NCBI RefSeq assembly: GCF_900090315.1
Contig: NZ_FMHZ01000002.1
Location: 3,636,501-3,700,500 of the forward strand
Source: Micromonospora citrea
GTDB taxonomy: Bacteria > Actinomycetota > Actinomycetes > Mycobacteriales > Micromonosporaceae
Direction of reading: 5' to 3'
Length of the DNA: 64,000 nt
The position numbers and the translations under genes are program-made. Below, in pieces: positions 57,415 through 64,000 of the stretch. Under the pieces are notes generated by a model. It had not been told where the DNA came from and did not search any database. It worked only from the letters and a program-made list of their open reading frames with translations. Position 1 is the first letter of the stretch, and each line of letters starts with the position of its first letter.

Positions 57415-57438
57415 CTCGATCGCGGGACGTCGATCGAG
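57415..57438. promoter_or_regulatory. Inverted repeat, possible operator of the SGNH/ricin gene
   Basis: CTCGATCG and CGATCGAG are perfect 8-bp arms around an 8-nt spacer, ending 18 bp upstream of ATG 57397. The gap to 57583 otherwise contains a more AT-rich stretch (57461-57492) that probably is the promoter. Confidence 0.45.
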
Positions 57439-57583
57439 TTACCAGAAGGTAGCCCCGGCTTCGAAAGATGTGAATGCGTCTCGTAATTGTTGCGCGCGGA
57501 ATGCAGAACCGGACGATCCGGGCAAGCCGGGCGGTGGGGGCGGCTGGCGCGTCAGCAGCCGGGCGGCGTCGAGGGTCGGCGCG

Positions 57584-59911
57584 TCAGCGCGCGGGTGGCA
57601 GGGCGTACCCCACGTGGCCCCGGAACTCGACGCGCCAACCGGTCGGCACCAGCCGCTGGCACGCCGGCCGGTCGCCGGTGCAGACGATCGCGTCAACGGT
57701 GGCCGGGTCGGCCGGCGGGCGGTCGGGCAGCACGGACTGGAGCGCCACCAGCTCCGGCGGGCGGCCGTCCGGGTCGCGCAGCAGCAGCCACCAGGGGTAC
57801 TCCCAGTTGTCGTTCTGCTGCACCAGGCCGATCCGGCGGGCGTCCGCCGCGCGGACCGCGTCCGCCGCCCAGCGGAACTCCTCCGCCCACTGCGGACGCC
57901 GCAGGAAGCGGGTCTCCCAGTCCGAGGTGGTGAAGACCGAGCCCGCGCCGACCAGCCGGCGCGGGAAGCCGTACGACACCGCGAGCACCCCGGCCAGCGC
58001 GCAGGTGGCCAGCACGGTCACCGCGAGCCCGGCCGCCACCGACCGGCGGCCCGCCGCCTGACCGTCGCGCGCGGCCGCCCGGCGGCGGAACAGCGCGTCG
58101 AGCCAGAGCCCCGCCAGCGGTACGGCCAGCGTCAGCGCGTAGAGCAGCAGGCGGTTGCCCCACGGCTGCCACTTGACCATGGCGGTGTGCAGCAGCACGG
58201 CCACCACCACGACCGCCGCGTACGCGCGCAGCGGCCCCGCCTGCGCCGGGCTGACCCGGCCGGGGCGGGTCAGGGCGAACCCCGCCCCGATCAGCGCGAG
58301 CGCCCCCGCCAGCGGGAAGGCCACCCGGTCCTCGTCCGGATACCAGGACGGCACCGGGAACCGCTCCCGCCCGAAGGTGATGGCCCGGTCCTGGGCGTCC
58401 ACCCCGATCAGGTCGGCGCCGGCGACGATCGCCGCGGCGCCCGCCCGGCGCACCGGCGCGAGCGGGGTGTCGAACGCCGTGTGCGCGATCCGCAGCGCGT
58501 TGACCAGCACCGAGGGCGGGTCGTGCCGCTCCATCGGAACGGACTCGCGCAGCCGGGGAGGGCCGAGCGGGTGGCCGAACTCGGCGGTCACCCGGGCCAG
58601 GAACGGCCCGACCACCACCGCCGCGACCAGCAGGATCAGCACCGACCCGGTCACCGTCCGAGCCACCTGGACCCGCGCCCGTGGGCCGCCCGACCCCTTC
58701 GGCGGTGAGGCCGGCGCGTCGGGCGGCCCGGCCGCCCCACCGGCGCGCCCCGCACCCGGGCCGCCCGGCTCGCGGGACCCGACCGGCGCCGACCCGCCCA
58801 CCCCTGGCACCGATCCGTCGGCCGTCGATCCGTCAGTTCCCGGCGCGGCCCCGGCCCGCGCGAGCCGGAGCTGGGCGAGCCCCCAGAGCACCAGCAGCGG
58901 CCCGACGGCCATCAGCCCGTTGGTCTTGGTCACCGCGGTCAGCCCGGTGGCCGCACCCAGGCCGAGCATCGTCCCGATCCCGGTGCGCCGGCGCAGCCCG
59001 TCCAGCGCCAGCGTGGCCGCGCAGGCCACCCAGGCGGCGCAGACCAGGTCGGTCTGGGTGCTGGTCGCCTGGAGCGCCACCATCGGCGTGGTGGCGAGCA
59101 CGAAGGCGGTGAGCAACTGGGCCCGGCGGCTCCCGCCGAGCTGGGCGGCGATCCGGGTCGCCGCCAGCAGCACGCCTACCCCGGCGGCCCACTGCACCAG
59201 GTGGTGCAGCGCGTCGCCGCCGGTGAAGAGGCGCAGGTGCAGCAGCAGGTACTCGGCACCGGGCGGGATGGTCACCTGCCGGTGGATGGCGGTGGGCCAG
59301 AAGTCGAGGTGCCCCTGGGCGACCCAGTGCTCCACCTTCGGCAGGTGGTAGGTCTGCGAGTCGAAGTTGTTCGGCTCGGCCAGCACGGCGATCAGCAGCT
59401 CGACCAGGAGCAGCCCGCCGACCGTGCCGGCGAGCAGCCGCTCGCTTCGCCCCGCCGTACGCCAGGCGTCGGCCAGGCGGGCCGACCAGCGGGGGCGGCG
59501 GGCGGCGCCCGCGCCCGGCGGGTCGGCATCCGGCGCAGGTGCCGGCGTGCCGGTGGCCCGGCCGGCGGCCGCACCCACCAGGGCGCGCCGCGGCGCCGCG
59601 ACGGCCCCCGCCGCCCTCCGGGCGGCGTCCCGGCGTCGGCGCCGGGACGCGACCGCAGCCGAGGCGGCGAGGAAGAGCAGCCAGGCGACGGCGAACGCCG
59701 GCAGCGTGAGCAGCCGCAGCGCGCCCAGCACCTCCACGGTGAGCACCGCGAACGCGCCCGTGACCAGGGCCGCCCGGACCAGCGCGAGACGCAGCGGTGC
59801 CACCGTCCCGGTGGTGACCGGCCGGAGGGCGACGGTGAGCAGTCCGATCGCGGCGACGGGGGCCAGAACGAGCGGGTAGCCGGCAGCCGACATGGCGGAA
59901 GTAAACACCAT
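57584..59911 (-). CDS. Large GT39-like membrane glycosyltransferase
   Basis: 775 residues from ATG 59911. About 12 helices; the first large loop has FDSQTYHLPKVEHWVAQGHL, which carries the acidic residue and aromatic pattern of GT39/ArnT-like enzymes. A long Pro/Gly-rich cytoplasmic stretch (about 360-410) interrupts the helices, and the C-terminal about 130 residues form an extracellular domain (DNWEYPWWLLLRDPDGRPPE). The family uses polyprenyl-phosphate sugars as donors outside the membrane. The divergent GT2 gene could supply that donor. Confidence 0.83.
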   Translation of the reverse strand: MVFTSAMSAAGYPLVLAPVAAIGLLTVALRPVTTGTVAPLRLALVRAALVTGAFAVLTVEVLGALRLLTLPAFAVAWLLFLAASAAVASRRRRRDAARRAAGAVAAPRRALVGAAAGRATGTPAPAPDADPPGAGAARRPRWSARLADAWRTAGRSERLLAGTVGGLLLVELLIAVLAEPNNFDSQTYHLPKVEHWVAQGHLDFWPTAIHRQVTIPPGAEYLLLHLRLFTGGDALHHLVQWAAGVGVLLAATRIAAQLGGSRRAQLLTAFVLATTPMVALQATSTQTDLVCAAWVACAATLALDGLRRRTGIGTMLGLGAATGLTAVTKTNGLMAVGPLLVLWGLAQLRLARAGAAPGTDGSTADGSVPGVGGSAPVGSREPGGPGAGRAGGAAGPPDAPASPPKGSGGPRARVQVARTVTGSVLILLVAAVVVGPFLARVTAEFGHPLGPPRLRESVPMERHDPPSVLVNALRIAHTAFDTPLAPVRRAGAAAIVAGADLIGVDAQDRAITFGRERFPVPSWYPDEDRVAFPLAGALALIGAGFALTRPGRVSPAQAGPLRAYAAVVVVAVLLHTAMVKWQPWGNRLLLYALTLAVPLAGLWLDALFRRRAAARDGQAAGRRSVAAGLAVTVLATCALAGVLAVSYGFPRRLVGAGSVFTTSDWETRFLRRPQWAEEFRWAADAVRAADARRIGLVQQNDNWEYPWWLLLRDPDGRPPELVALQSVLPDRPPADPATVDAIVCTGDRPACQRLVPTGWRVEFRGHVGYALPPAR

Positions 59912-60015
59912 CTTCCTGGGGCCGCCACGGCCGATGCCCACGGTGCTGGACGGCGCGCCGCTGACCAGCCAGGCTAGGCTAGGGCCGACTCATCGTCGCC
60001 ACCGTGGAGATTCCC

Positions 60016-60723
60016 GTGAAGCTCTCGATCCTCATGCCGGTCTACAACGAGGAAGAACGCATCGCGGATGCTCTCAAGCAGGCATTGGCGGTCGACTACC
60101 CCTGCGAGATCGAGCTGGTCGTGGTCGACGACGGCAGCCGGGACGGCACCGGTGAGATCCTCGGCCGGGCCGACGACGCGCGCCTGCGGGTCATCACCCA
60201 CCAGCGCAACGCCGGCAAGGGCGCGGCCATCAAGACGGCGGTCGACAACGCCGAGGGCGACTACATGGTCATCCTCGACGCCGACCTGGAGTACGACCCG
60301 CAGGACATTCCCAAGCTGCTCGACCCGGTGCTCGACGGCCGGGCCACGGTCGTCTACGGCAACCGCACCTTCGGCAGCCACAGCGCCTACAGCTTCTGGT
60401 ACGTGATGGGCAACAAGGGCGTCACGATGGCCGCGAACGTGCTGTTCAACTCCTACATCGGCGACCTGGAGACCTGCTTCAAGCTGATGCCGGTGGAGCT
60501 CTACCGCTCGCTCGACGTCCGCTCGCGCGGCTTCGGCATGGAGGCGGAGGTGACCGGCAAGCTGCTGCGCCGCCGGATCCGCCCCTACGAGGTGCCGATC
60601 AGCTACCGCGCGCGGGGCCGCGAGGAGGGCAAGAAGATCACGTGGAAGGACGGCGTCGAGGCGCTCTGGATCCTCGGCCGCGAGCGCACCCGCCGCCGCC
60701 CCCTCGGCGCCCCGACCCGCTGA
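60016..60723 (+). CDS. GT2 polyprenyl-phosphate glycosyltransferase (DPMS-like)
   Basis: 235 residues from GTG 60016 with GGAG 7 nt upstream; GTG 60004 is a longer option. GT-A fold: KLSILMPVYNEEERIADALK, LVVVDDGSRDGTGEILGR, GKGAAIKTAVDNAEGDYMV with ILDADLEYDPQDIPKLL, and the DxD motif DADLEY. VPISYRARGREEGKKITWKD is typical of dolichol/polyprenyl-phosphate mannose synthase-like enzymes. No membrane helices. It makes a polyprenyl-phosphate sugar; the sugar is not known. Confidence 0.9.
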   Translation: MKLSILMPVYNEEERIADALKQALAVDYPCEIELVVVDDGSRDGTGEILGRADDARLRVITHQRNAGKGAAIKTAVDNAEGDYMVILDADLEYDPQDIPKLLDPVLDGRATVVYGNRTFGSHSAYSFWYVMGNKGVTMAANVLFNSYIGDLETCFKLMPVELYRSLDVRSRGFGMEAEVTGKLLRRRIRPYEVPISYRARGREEGKKITWKDGVEALWILGRERTRRRPLGAPTR

Positions 60724-60791
60724 CCGTCGCCACCCCGCCCTGACCGCCCGCCCGCCCGGCTCGGTGCCGGTTCCCCGCGCGAGCCGGCCGC

Positions 60792-61697
60792 TCAGCGGCC
60801 CGCCGATGCCGGCGCCGAGGCCAGGAATTCGTCCACCGAACGGCGCAGCCCGACGGCGTCCAGGCCGTGCCAGCGGGTGTGGTCCTCGGCCGAGCCGTAG
60901 CGGCGCAGCTCCTCGCGGCCCACGCCGAGGGCCAGCAGCCGGTGCGGCCGGTCGGCCAGCGCCGCCGACACCACCCGTGCCGACGTGCCCGCCAGGTAGG
61001 GCTCGACCAGGATGACCTCGGTGTCGGCCAGCGCCCGCAGGCCCGCGGTGTCGAACGGCCGGGGCCGGTGGGTGTACGCCACCGTGACGCCGAGGTCGGC
61101 CACCGCGGCCAGCGCCGCGTCCAGCACCGGGCCGACCGCGACCAGCAGCGGCGCGCCCGGACCCGCGTCGCGGAGCACCCGCAGCGTGCCGTCGCCGCCG
61201 TACGGCCGGGCGTTGTGCTGCGTCGAGAGCCGCAGGTACGCCGAAGCGTCGGCGGCCACCGCGCCGCGCAGCAGGGTGGGGACCTCGTCGGGGTGGCCCG
61301 GCACGTGCACGGTCCAGCCGTGCAGGCTGTCGACGAGCGAGACGTCGGCCGGCGACAGGTGGGTGCGCCCGGCCGCCGCCCGGTCGTACGACGCGCCGAC
61401 GCTGACCAGCACCGCGGTCACGCCCTGGTGGTCCAGGTCCAGCTTGAGCTGCTCGTACGCGCGCTCGACCAGGAACGGGGCGTAGGTGTGCACGATCGGC
61501 CGGAGGCCGGTCAGGGCGAGCCCGCCCGCCACGCCCACCATCAACTGCTCCCGGATGCCGACGTTGAGCACCCGGTCCGGGTGCCGCCGCGCGGCGGGCT
61601 CGAACGCGGCGGCGGAGATGTCGGCCAGCACCAGCGCCGTACGCGGGTCGTCCCCCAGCAGCGCGGTGGTGGTGTCGACGAAACGCTCCCGCATCAT
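60792..61697 (-). CDS. Transketolase, C-terminal (pyrimidine-binding) subunit
   Basis: 301 residues from ATG 61697 (GTG 61700 and ATG 61694 are adjacent). It corresponds to the second half of transketolase: RVLNVGIREQLMVGVAGGLA with the catalytic Glu of the E-Q motif, RAYEQLKLDLDHQGVTAVL, and RPFDTAGLRALADTEVILVE near the end. It overlaps the stop of the N-terminal half, so both are translated from one transcript. Split transketolases and DXS-like pairs are used in the pentose phosphate pathway or in sugar biosynthesis. Length is normal for the half. Confidence 0.9.
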   Translation of the reverse strand: MMRERFVDTTTALLGDDPRTALVLADISAAAFEPAARRHPDRVLNVGIREQLMVGVAGGLALTGLRPIVHTYAPFLVERAYEQLKLDLDHQGVTAVLVSVGASYDRAAAGRTHLSPADVSLVDSLHGWTVHVPGHPDEVPTLLRGAVAADASAYLRLSTQHNARPYGGDGTLRVLRDAGPGAPLLVAVGPVLDAALAAVADLGVTVAYTHRPRPFDTAGLRALADTEVILVEPYLAGTSARVVSAALADRPHRLLALGVGREELRRYGSAEDHTRWHGLDAVGLRRSVDEFLASAPASAGR

Positions 61698-62443
61698 CAC
61701 TGCGCCCCCTGGTCGACGACCGCGACGACGACGTGCGGCCGGTGGTTGTCCTGCCCGGTCAGGGCGGTGTGCAGGGCGTCGTGGTCGTGCCCGTCGACCG
61801 TGGTGGCGGTCCAGCCGTTGACGGTGAACCGCGCCCCCGCGCCGCCCGGCCAGCCGTGCGTGGCGGAGCCGTTGTCGATCACGATCGCGGTGAGGTTGGC
61901 CAGCCCGGCCGCGCCCGCGTACGCGATCGCCTCGTGGTTGGAGCCCTCGTCCAGTTCCGCGTCGCCGAGCAGCACGAAGACCCGCGGCGTGAGCAGGCCC
62001 TGGGCGCGCAGCCCGAGCGCGGTGCCCACGCCGAGCCCGAGCCCGTGGCCGAGCGAGCCGGAGCCGATCTCCACCCCGGGCACCAGCAGCCGGTCGGGGT
62101 GGTCGCCGAGCCGGCTGTCGGGCCCGCCCTGGTCGTCCAGCCAGTCGGCGGGGACGAAGCCCCTGGCGGCGAGCACCGCGTAGTAGCCGGCGACGGCGTG
62201 GCCCTTGGAGAGCAGGAAGCGGTCCCGTCCCGGGTCGTCGACGGTCTCCGGGGTGACCCGCAGGATGCGGTCGTAGAGCACCCAGAGCACGTCGACCGTG
62301 GAGCGGACGTTCGGGCCGAACTCCCGGCCCGCGCGGACCCGCTCGTACAGGGGCGCGACGGGTCCCGGGAGGGGCGGCGTGGTCGGTTCGCCGGGTGGCG
62401 AGGTCCCGGCCGACCGAACCGCGTTGGCGGTGATCGTGGTCAT
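61697..62443 (-). CDS. Transketolase, N-terminal (ThDP-binding) subunit
   Basis: 248 residues from ATG 62443. ThDP signature GDAELDEGSNHEAIAYAGAA and AIVIDNGSATHG, preceded by LSKGHAVAGYYAVLAARGFV and GSLGHGLGLGVGTALGLRAQ. This is the first half of transketolase; the second half follows with overlapping TGATG. It is divergent from soxR with a shared control region, so it is probably controlled by redox stress. Only 47 bp separate the two start codons. Confidence 0.92.
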   Translation of the reverse strand: MTTITANAVRSAGTSPPGEPTTPPLPGPVAPLYERVRAGREFGPNVRSTVDVLWVLYDRILRVTPETVDDPGRDRFLLSKGHAVAGYYAVLAARGFVPADWLDDQGGPDSRLGDHPDRLLVPGVEIGSGSLGHGLGLGVGTALGLRAQGLLTPRVFVLLGDAELDEGSNHEAIAYAGAAGLANLTAIVIDNGSATHGWPGGAGARFTVNGWTATTVDGHDHDALHTALTGQDNHRPHVVVAVVDQGAQ

Positions 62444-62459
62444 ACCGATAGCCTGCAAG

Positions 62460-62475
62460 TTGAAGCCGGCTTCAA
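62460..62475. promoter_or_regulatory. SoxR operator candidate
   Basis: Perfect 16-bp palindrome TTGAAGCCGGCTTCAA between the divergent starts of the transketolase pair (62443) and soxR (62490). MerR-family regulators bind such dyads between the -35 and -10 elements. A TTGATT lies at 62480-62475 on the minus strand as a possible -35. Confidence 0.65.
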
Positions 62476-62489
62476 ATCAAGGCGACGTG

Positions 62490-62954
62490 ATGCACGATTC
62501 ACTGACCATCGGCCAGCTCTCCGCCCGCAGCGGGGTGGCCCCCTCGGCACTGCGCTACTACGAGCGGCTCGGGCTGCTCCGGGCCGAGCGGACGGGCGGC
62601 AACCAGCGCCGGTACGCCCGCACCGAACTGCGCCGGGTCGCGTTCGTCCGGATCTCCCAGCAGGTCGGCATCTCGCTGGACGAGATCCGGGAGGCGCTGG
62701 ACTCGCTGCCGTCCTCCCGTACGCCCACCTCGGAGGACTGGGCGCGGCTCTCCGCCGTCTGGCGGGAGCGCCTGACCGAGAAGATCCGGCTGTTGACCAA
62801 GCTGCGCGACGACCTGGACGGCTGCATCGGCTGCGGCTGCCTGTCGCTGCGGCGCTGCAACCTCTACAACCCGGACGACTCGCTCGCCGGCGAGGGCCCC
62901 GGGGCCCGCCTGTTCCTCCCGCGTCCGGCTGCGGACCCGGCACCGACCGCCTGA
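62490..62954 (+). CDS. soxR: SoxR, redox-sensing MerR-family regulator
   Basis: 154 residues from ATG 62490 (GTG 62487 precedes it), with AAGG 7 nt upstream. MerR winged helix: LTIGQLSARSGVAPSALRYY, ERLGLLRAERTGGNQRRY; a dimerisation helix; and the iron-sulfur motif CIGCGCLSLRRC (Cys112, 115, 117, 123), the C-x2-C-x-C-x5-C of SoxR. It senses oxidation of a [2Fe-2S] cluster by redox-cycling compounds. In actinobacteria SoxR usually controls genes for such compounds rather than superoxide dismutase. Here the divergent target is the transketolase pair. Confidence 0.94.
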   Translation: MHDSLTIGQLSARSGVAPSALRYYERLGLLRAERTGGNQRRYARTELRRVAFVRISQQVGISLDEIREALDSLPSSRTPTSEDWARLSAVWRERLTEKIRLLTKLRDDLDGCIGCGCLSLRRCNLYNPDDSLAGEGPGARLFLPRPAADPAPTA

Positions 62955-63050
62955 GCCGCCGCCCGGCCTGGGCCGCGGTGCCGCACGGGCGGATCCCCGC
63001 CTGGGGGCCGTCCGCCCGAGCCGGCCGGCTTCCGCCCGGGTGCCGCCCGC

Positions 63051-63098
63051 CCGAGCCGCGCCCGCGCCCCGGGCGGTGGTGCCGCGCGGGCGGCTCGG
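63051..63098. terminator. Hairpin between convergent genes
   Basis: CCGAGCCG (63051-63058) and CGGCTCGG (63091-63098) with inner CCCGCG/CGCGGG pairing and a 2-nt bulge, ending 3 bp before the stop of the quinone reductase gene. Confidence 0.5.
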
Positions 63099-63100
63099 CG

Positions 63101-64000
63101 TCAGCCGAGGGTGAGCAGCACCTTGCCGAGGTGGTCGCTGGACTCGACCAGCCGGTGCGCCTGCGCCGCCTCGGTGATCGGCAGCCGGCGGTCCACGACC
63201 GGCCGGACCCGGCCCGCCTCCACCAGCGGCCACACCTGCTCCTGGACGCCCCGGACGATCTCCGCCTTCTGCCCGGTCGGCCGGGACCGCAGCGCCGTGG
63301 CCGCGAGCGTGCCCCGCTTGGCCAGCAGCTCGCCCAGGTCCAGCTCGCCCTTGCGGCCGCCCTGCATGCCGATCACCACCAGACGCCCGTCGGCGGCCAG
63401 CGCCGCCACGTTCCGGGACAGGTAGGAGGCGCCCATGATGTCGAGGACGACGTCGGCGCCCCGCCCGTCGGTGACCCGCCGGACCTCCTCGAGGAAATCC
63501 TGCTCACGGTAGTCGATCGTGTGCGCCGCGCCCAGCTCGCGCAGCCGCTCGTGCTTGGCCGCCCGGGCGGTCACCACCACGGTGGCGCCGAGCGCGACCC
63601 CGAGCTGCACCGCGAACGTGCCGATCCCGCTGCCGCCGCCGTGCACCAGCAGCGTCTCGCCCTCCGCCAGCCGGGCCAACCGCACCACGTTCGACCAGAC
63701 GGTGCACGCCACCTCCGGCAGCGCCGCCGCGTCGACCAGGTCGACCCCCGCCGGCACCGGCAGCAACTGCCCCGCCGGCACGGCCACGCGCTCCGCGTAG
63801 CCGCCGCCGGCCAGCAGGGCGCAGACCTCCTGGCCGACCTCCCAGCCGGCCACGCCCGGACCGATCGCGCCGATCATCCCGGAGCACTCCAGACCGGGGT
63901 ACGCCGGCGCGCCCGGCGGCGGCGGGTAGTGCCCCTGCCGTTGCAGCAGGTCGGCGCGGTTGACCGCGGTGGCCCGCACGTCGACGACCACCTCGCCCGG
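63101..64000 (-). CDS. NADPH:quinone oxidoreductase (PIG3-like), 5' end outside window
   Basis: About 300 residues visible; the frame is open at base 64000 and begins ...PGEVVVDV, so the true start lies to the right. MDR fold without zinc: AVNRADLLQRQGHYPPPPGA, PGLECSGMIGAIGPGVAGWE, VHGGGSGIGTFAVQLGVALG as the NADPH site, then GRGADVVLDIMGASYLSRNV, and the end DHLGKVLLTLG. This matches the PIG3/quinone oxidoreductase subgroup. Such enzymes reduce quinones, and the neighbouring soxR makes a redox link possible but unproven. Confidence 0.9.
   Translation of the reverse strand, partial: PGEVVVDVRATAVNRADLLQRQGHYPPPPGAPAYPGLECSGMIGAIGPGVAGWEVGQEVCALLAGGGYAERVAVPAGQLLPVPAGVDLVDAAALPEVACTVWSNVVRLARLAEGETLLVHGGGSGIGTFAVQLGVALGATVVVTARAAKHERLRELGAAHTIDYREQDFLEEVRRVTDGRGADVVLDIMGASYLSRNVAALAADGRLVVIGMQGGRKGELDLGELLAKRGTLAATALRSRPTGQKAEIVRGVQEQVWPLVEAGRVRPVVDRRLPITEAAQAHRLVESSDHLGKVLLTLG

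Noticed and set aside
1..64000. Biosynthetic gene cluster, prophage or insertion sequences
   Set aside because: No PKS, NRPS, terpene cyclase, phage or transposase motifs were seen in any frame.
1..64000. tRNA and rRNA genes
   Set aside because: No cloverleaf-like sequence with GGTTCRAATCC arm or rRNA-like conserved stretch was recognised by eye; a tRNA scan would settle this.

Overview
The window is a dense, very GC-rich, IS-free stretch of actinobacterial chromosome, most likely from Micromonospora or a close Micromonosporaceae relative. The basis is strong GC bias at third codon positions, frequent GTG starts, an XRE/DUF397 pair, several ECF sigma factors paired with membrane proteins, GC-only hairpin terminators and several start codons that look leaderless. 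No rRNA, tRNA, CRISPR array, prophage or transposase was seen. Two observations suggest a position not far from the replication origin: a 15/16 match to the ParB site parS (10620-10635), and a cyclophilin-rhomboid-PH gene cluster (46.4-48.5 kb), which is origin-proximal in several actinobacteria. A DnaA-box-like cluster lies at 19988-20030. dnaA and dnaN themselves are not here.

Layout. 1-7.7 kb (minus): a PAS histidine kinase (cut by the window edge), GDPD phosphodiesterase, rhodanese, three tandem LCP cell-wall ligases and a UDP-glucuronate-decarboxylase-like SDR. 7.8-9.8 kb: acetate-type symporter plus DUF485 partner. 10.1-12.4 kb: a zinc-ribbon/flavin-reductase reading frame carrying the parS-like site, a long palindromic element, and the XRE/DUF397 pair. 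12.6-15 kb: SRPBCC protein and the first ECF sigma/membrane-protein module. 15-19.9 kb (minus): ABC exporter and a second symporter with its small membrane partner. 20.1-25 kb: two more ECF modules and a DUF5701-like gene, lying between the symporter and a LytTR two-component system (25-27 kb).

27-32.3 kb: quinone oxidoreductase, polyprenyl-phosphate sugar transferase, Fpg/Nei DNA glycosylase and a GT4 glycosyltransferase. 32.3-37.4 kb: a large subtilase and a fourth ECF module with a CU044_5270-type protein. 37.6-40.1 kb: an overlapping three-gene operon (nucleotidyltransferase, glycerol-1-phosphate-dehydrogenase-like enzyme, CDP-alcohol phosphotransferase) that reads as one route to a polyol-phosphate lipid or envelope polymer. 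40.2-45.2 kb: Nudix hydrolase, CBS protein, NTF2-like protein, PLP aminotransferase and CorA, followed by a 25-bp minisatellite.

45.5-50.4 kb: membrane protein, cyclophilin, rhomboid protease preceded by a possible leaderless upstream ORF, PH-domain protein, thiolase and methyltransferase. 50.5-57.4 kb: an APH-like kinase, two tandem secreted DUF1906/FG-GAP proteins, and a secreted SGNH/ricin-lectin hydrolase. 57.6-60.7 kb: divergent GT39-like and GT2 glycosyltransferases. 60.8-63 kb: a split transketolase divergent from a [2Fe-2S] SoxR regulator with a perfect 16-bp palindrome between them. 63.1 kb to the end: a quinone oxidoreductase cut by the window edge.

The dominant theme is the cell envelope: LCP ligases, sugar transferases, the CDP-alcohol operon, secreted hydrolases and membrane-coupled sigma factors. 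A secondary theme is redox (SoxR, two quinone oxidoreductases, the flavin reductase domain). All function calls rest on motif recognition by eye; no database search was run.
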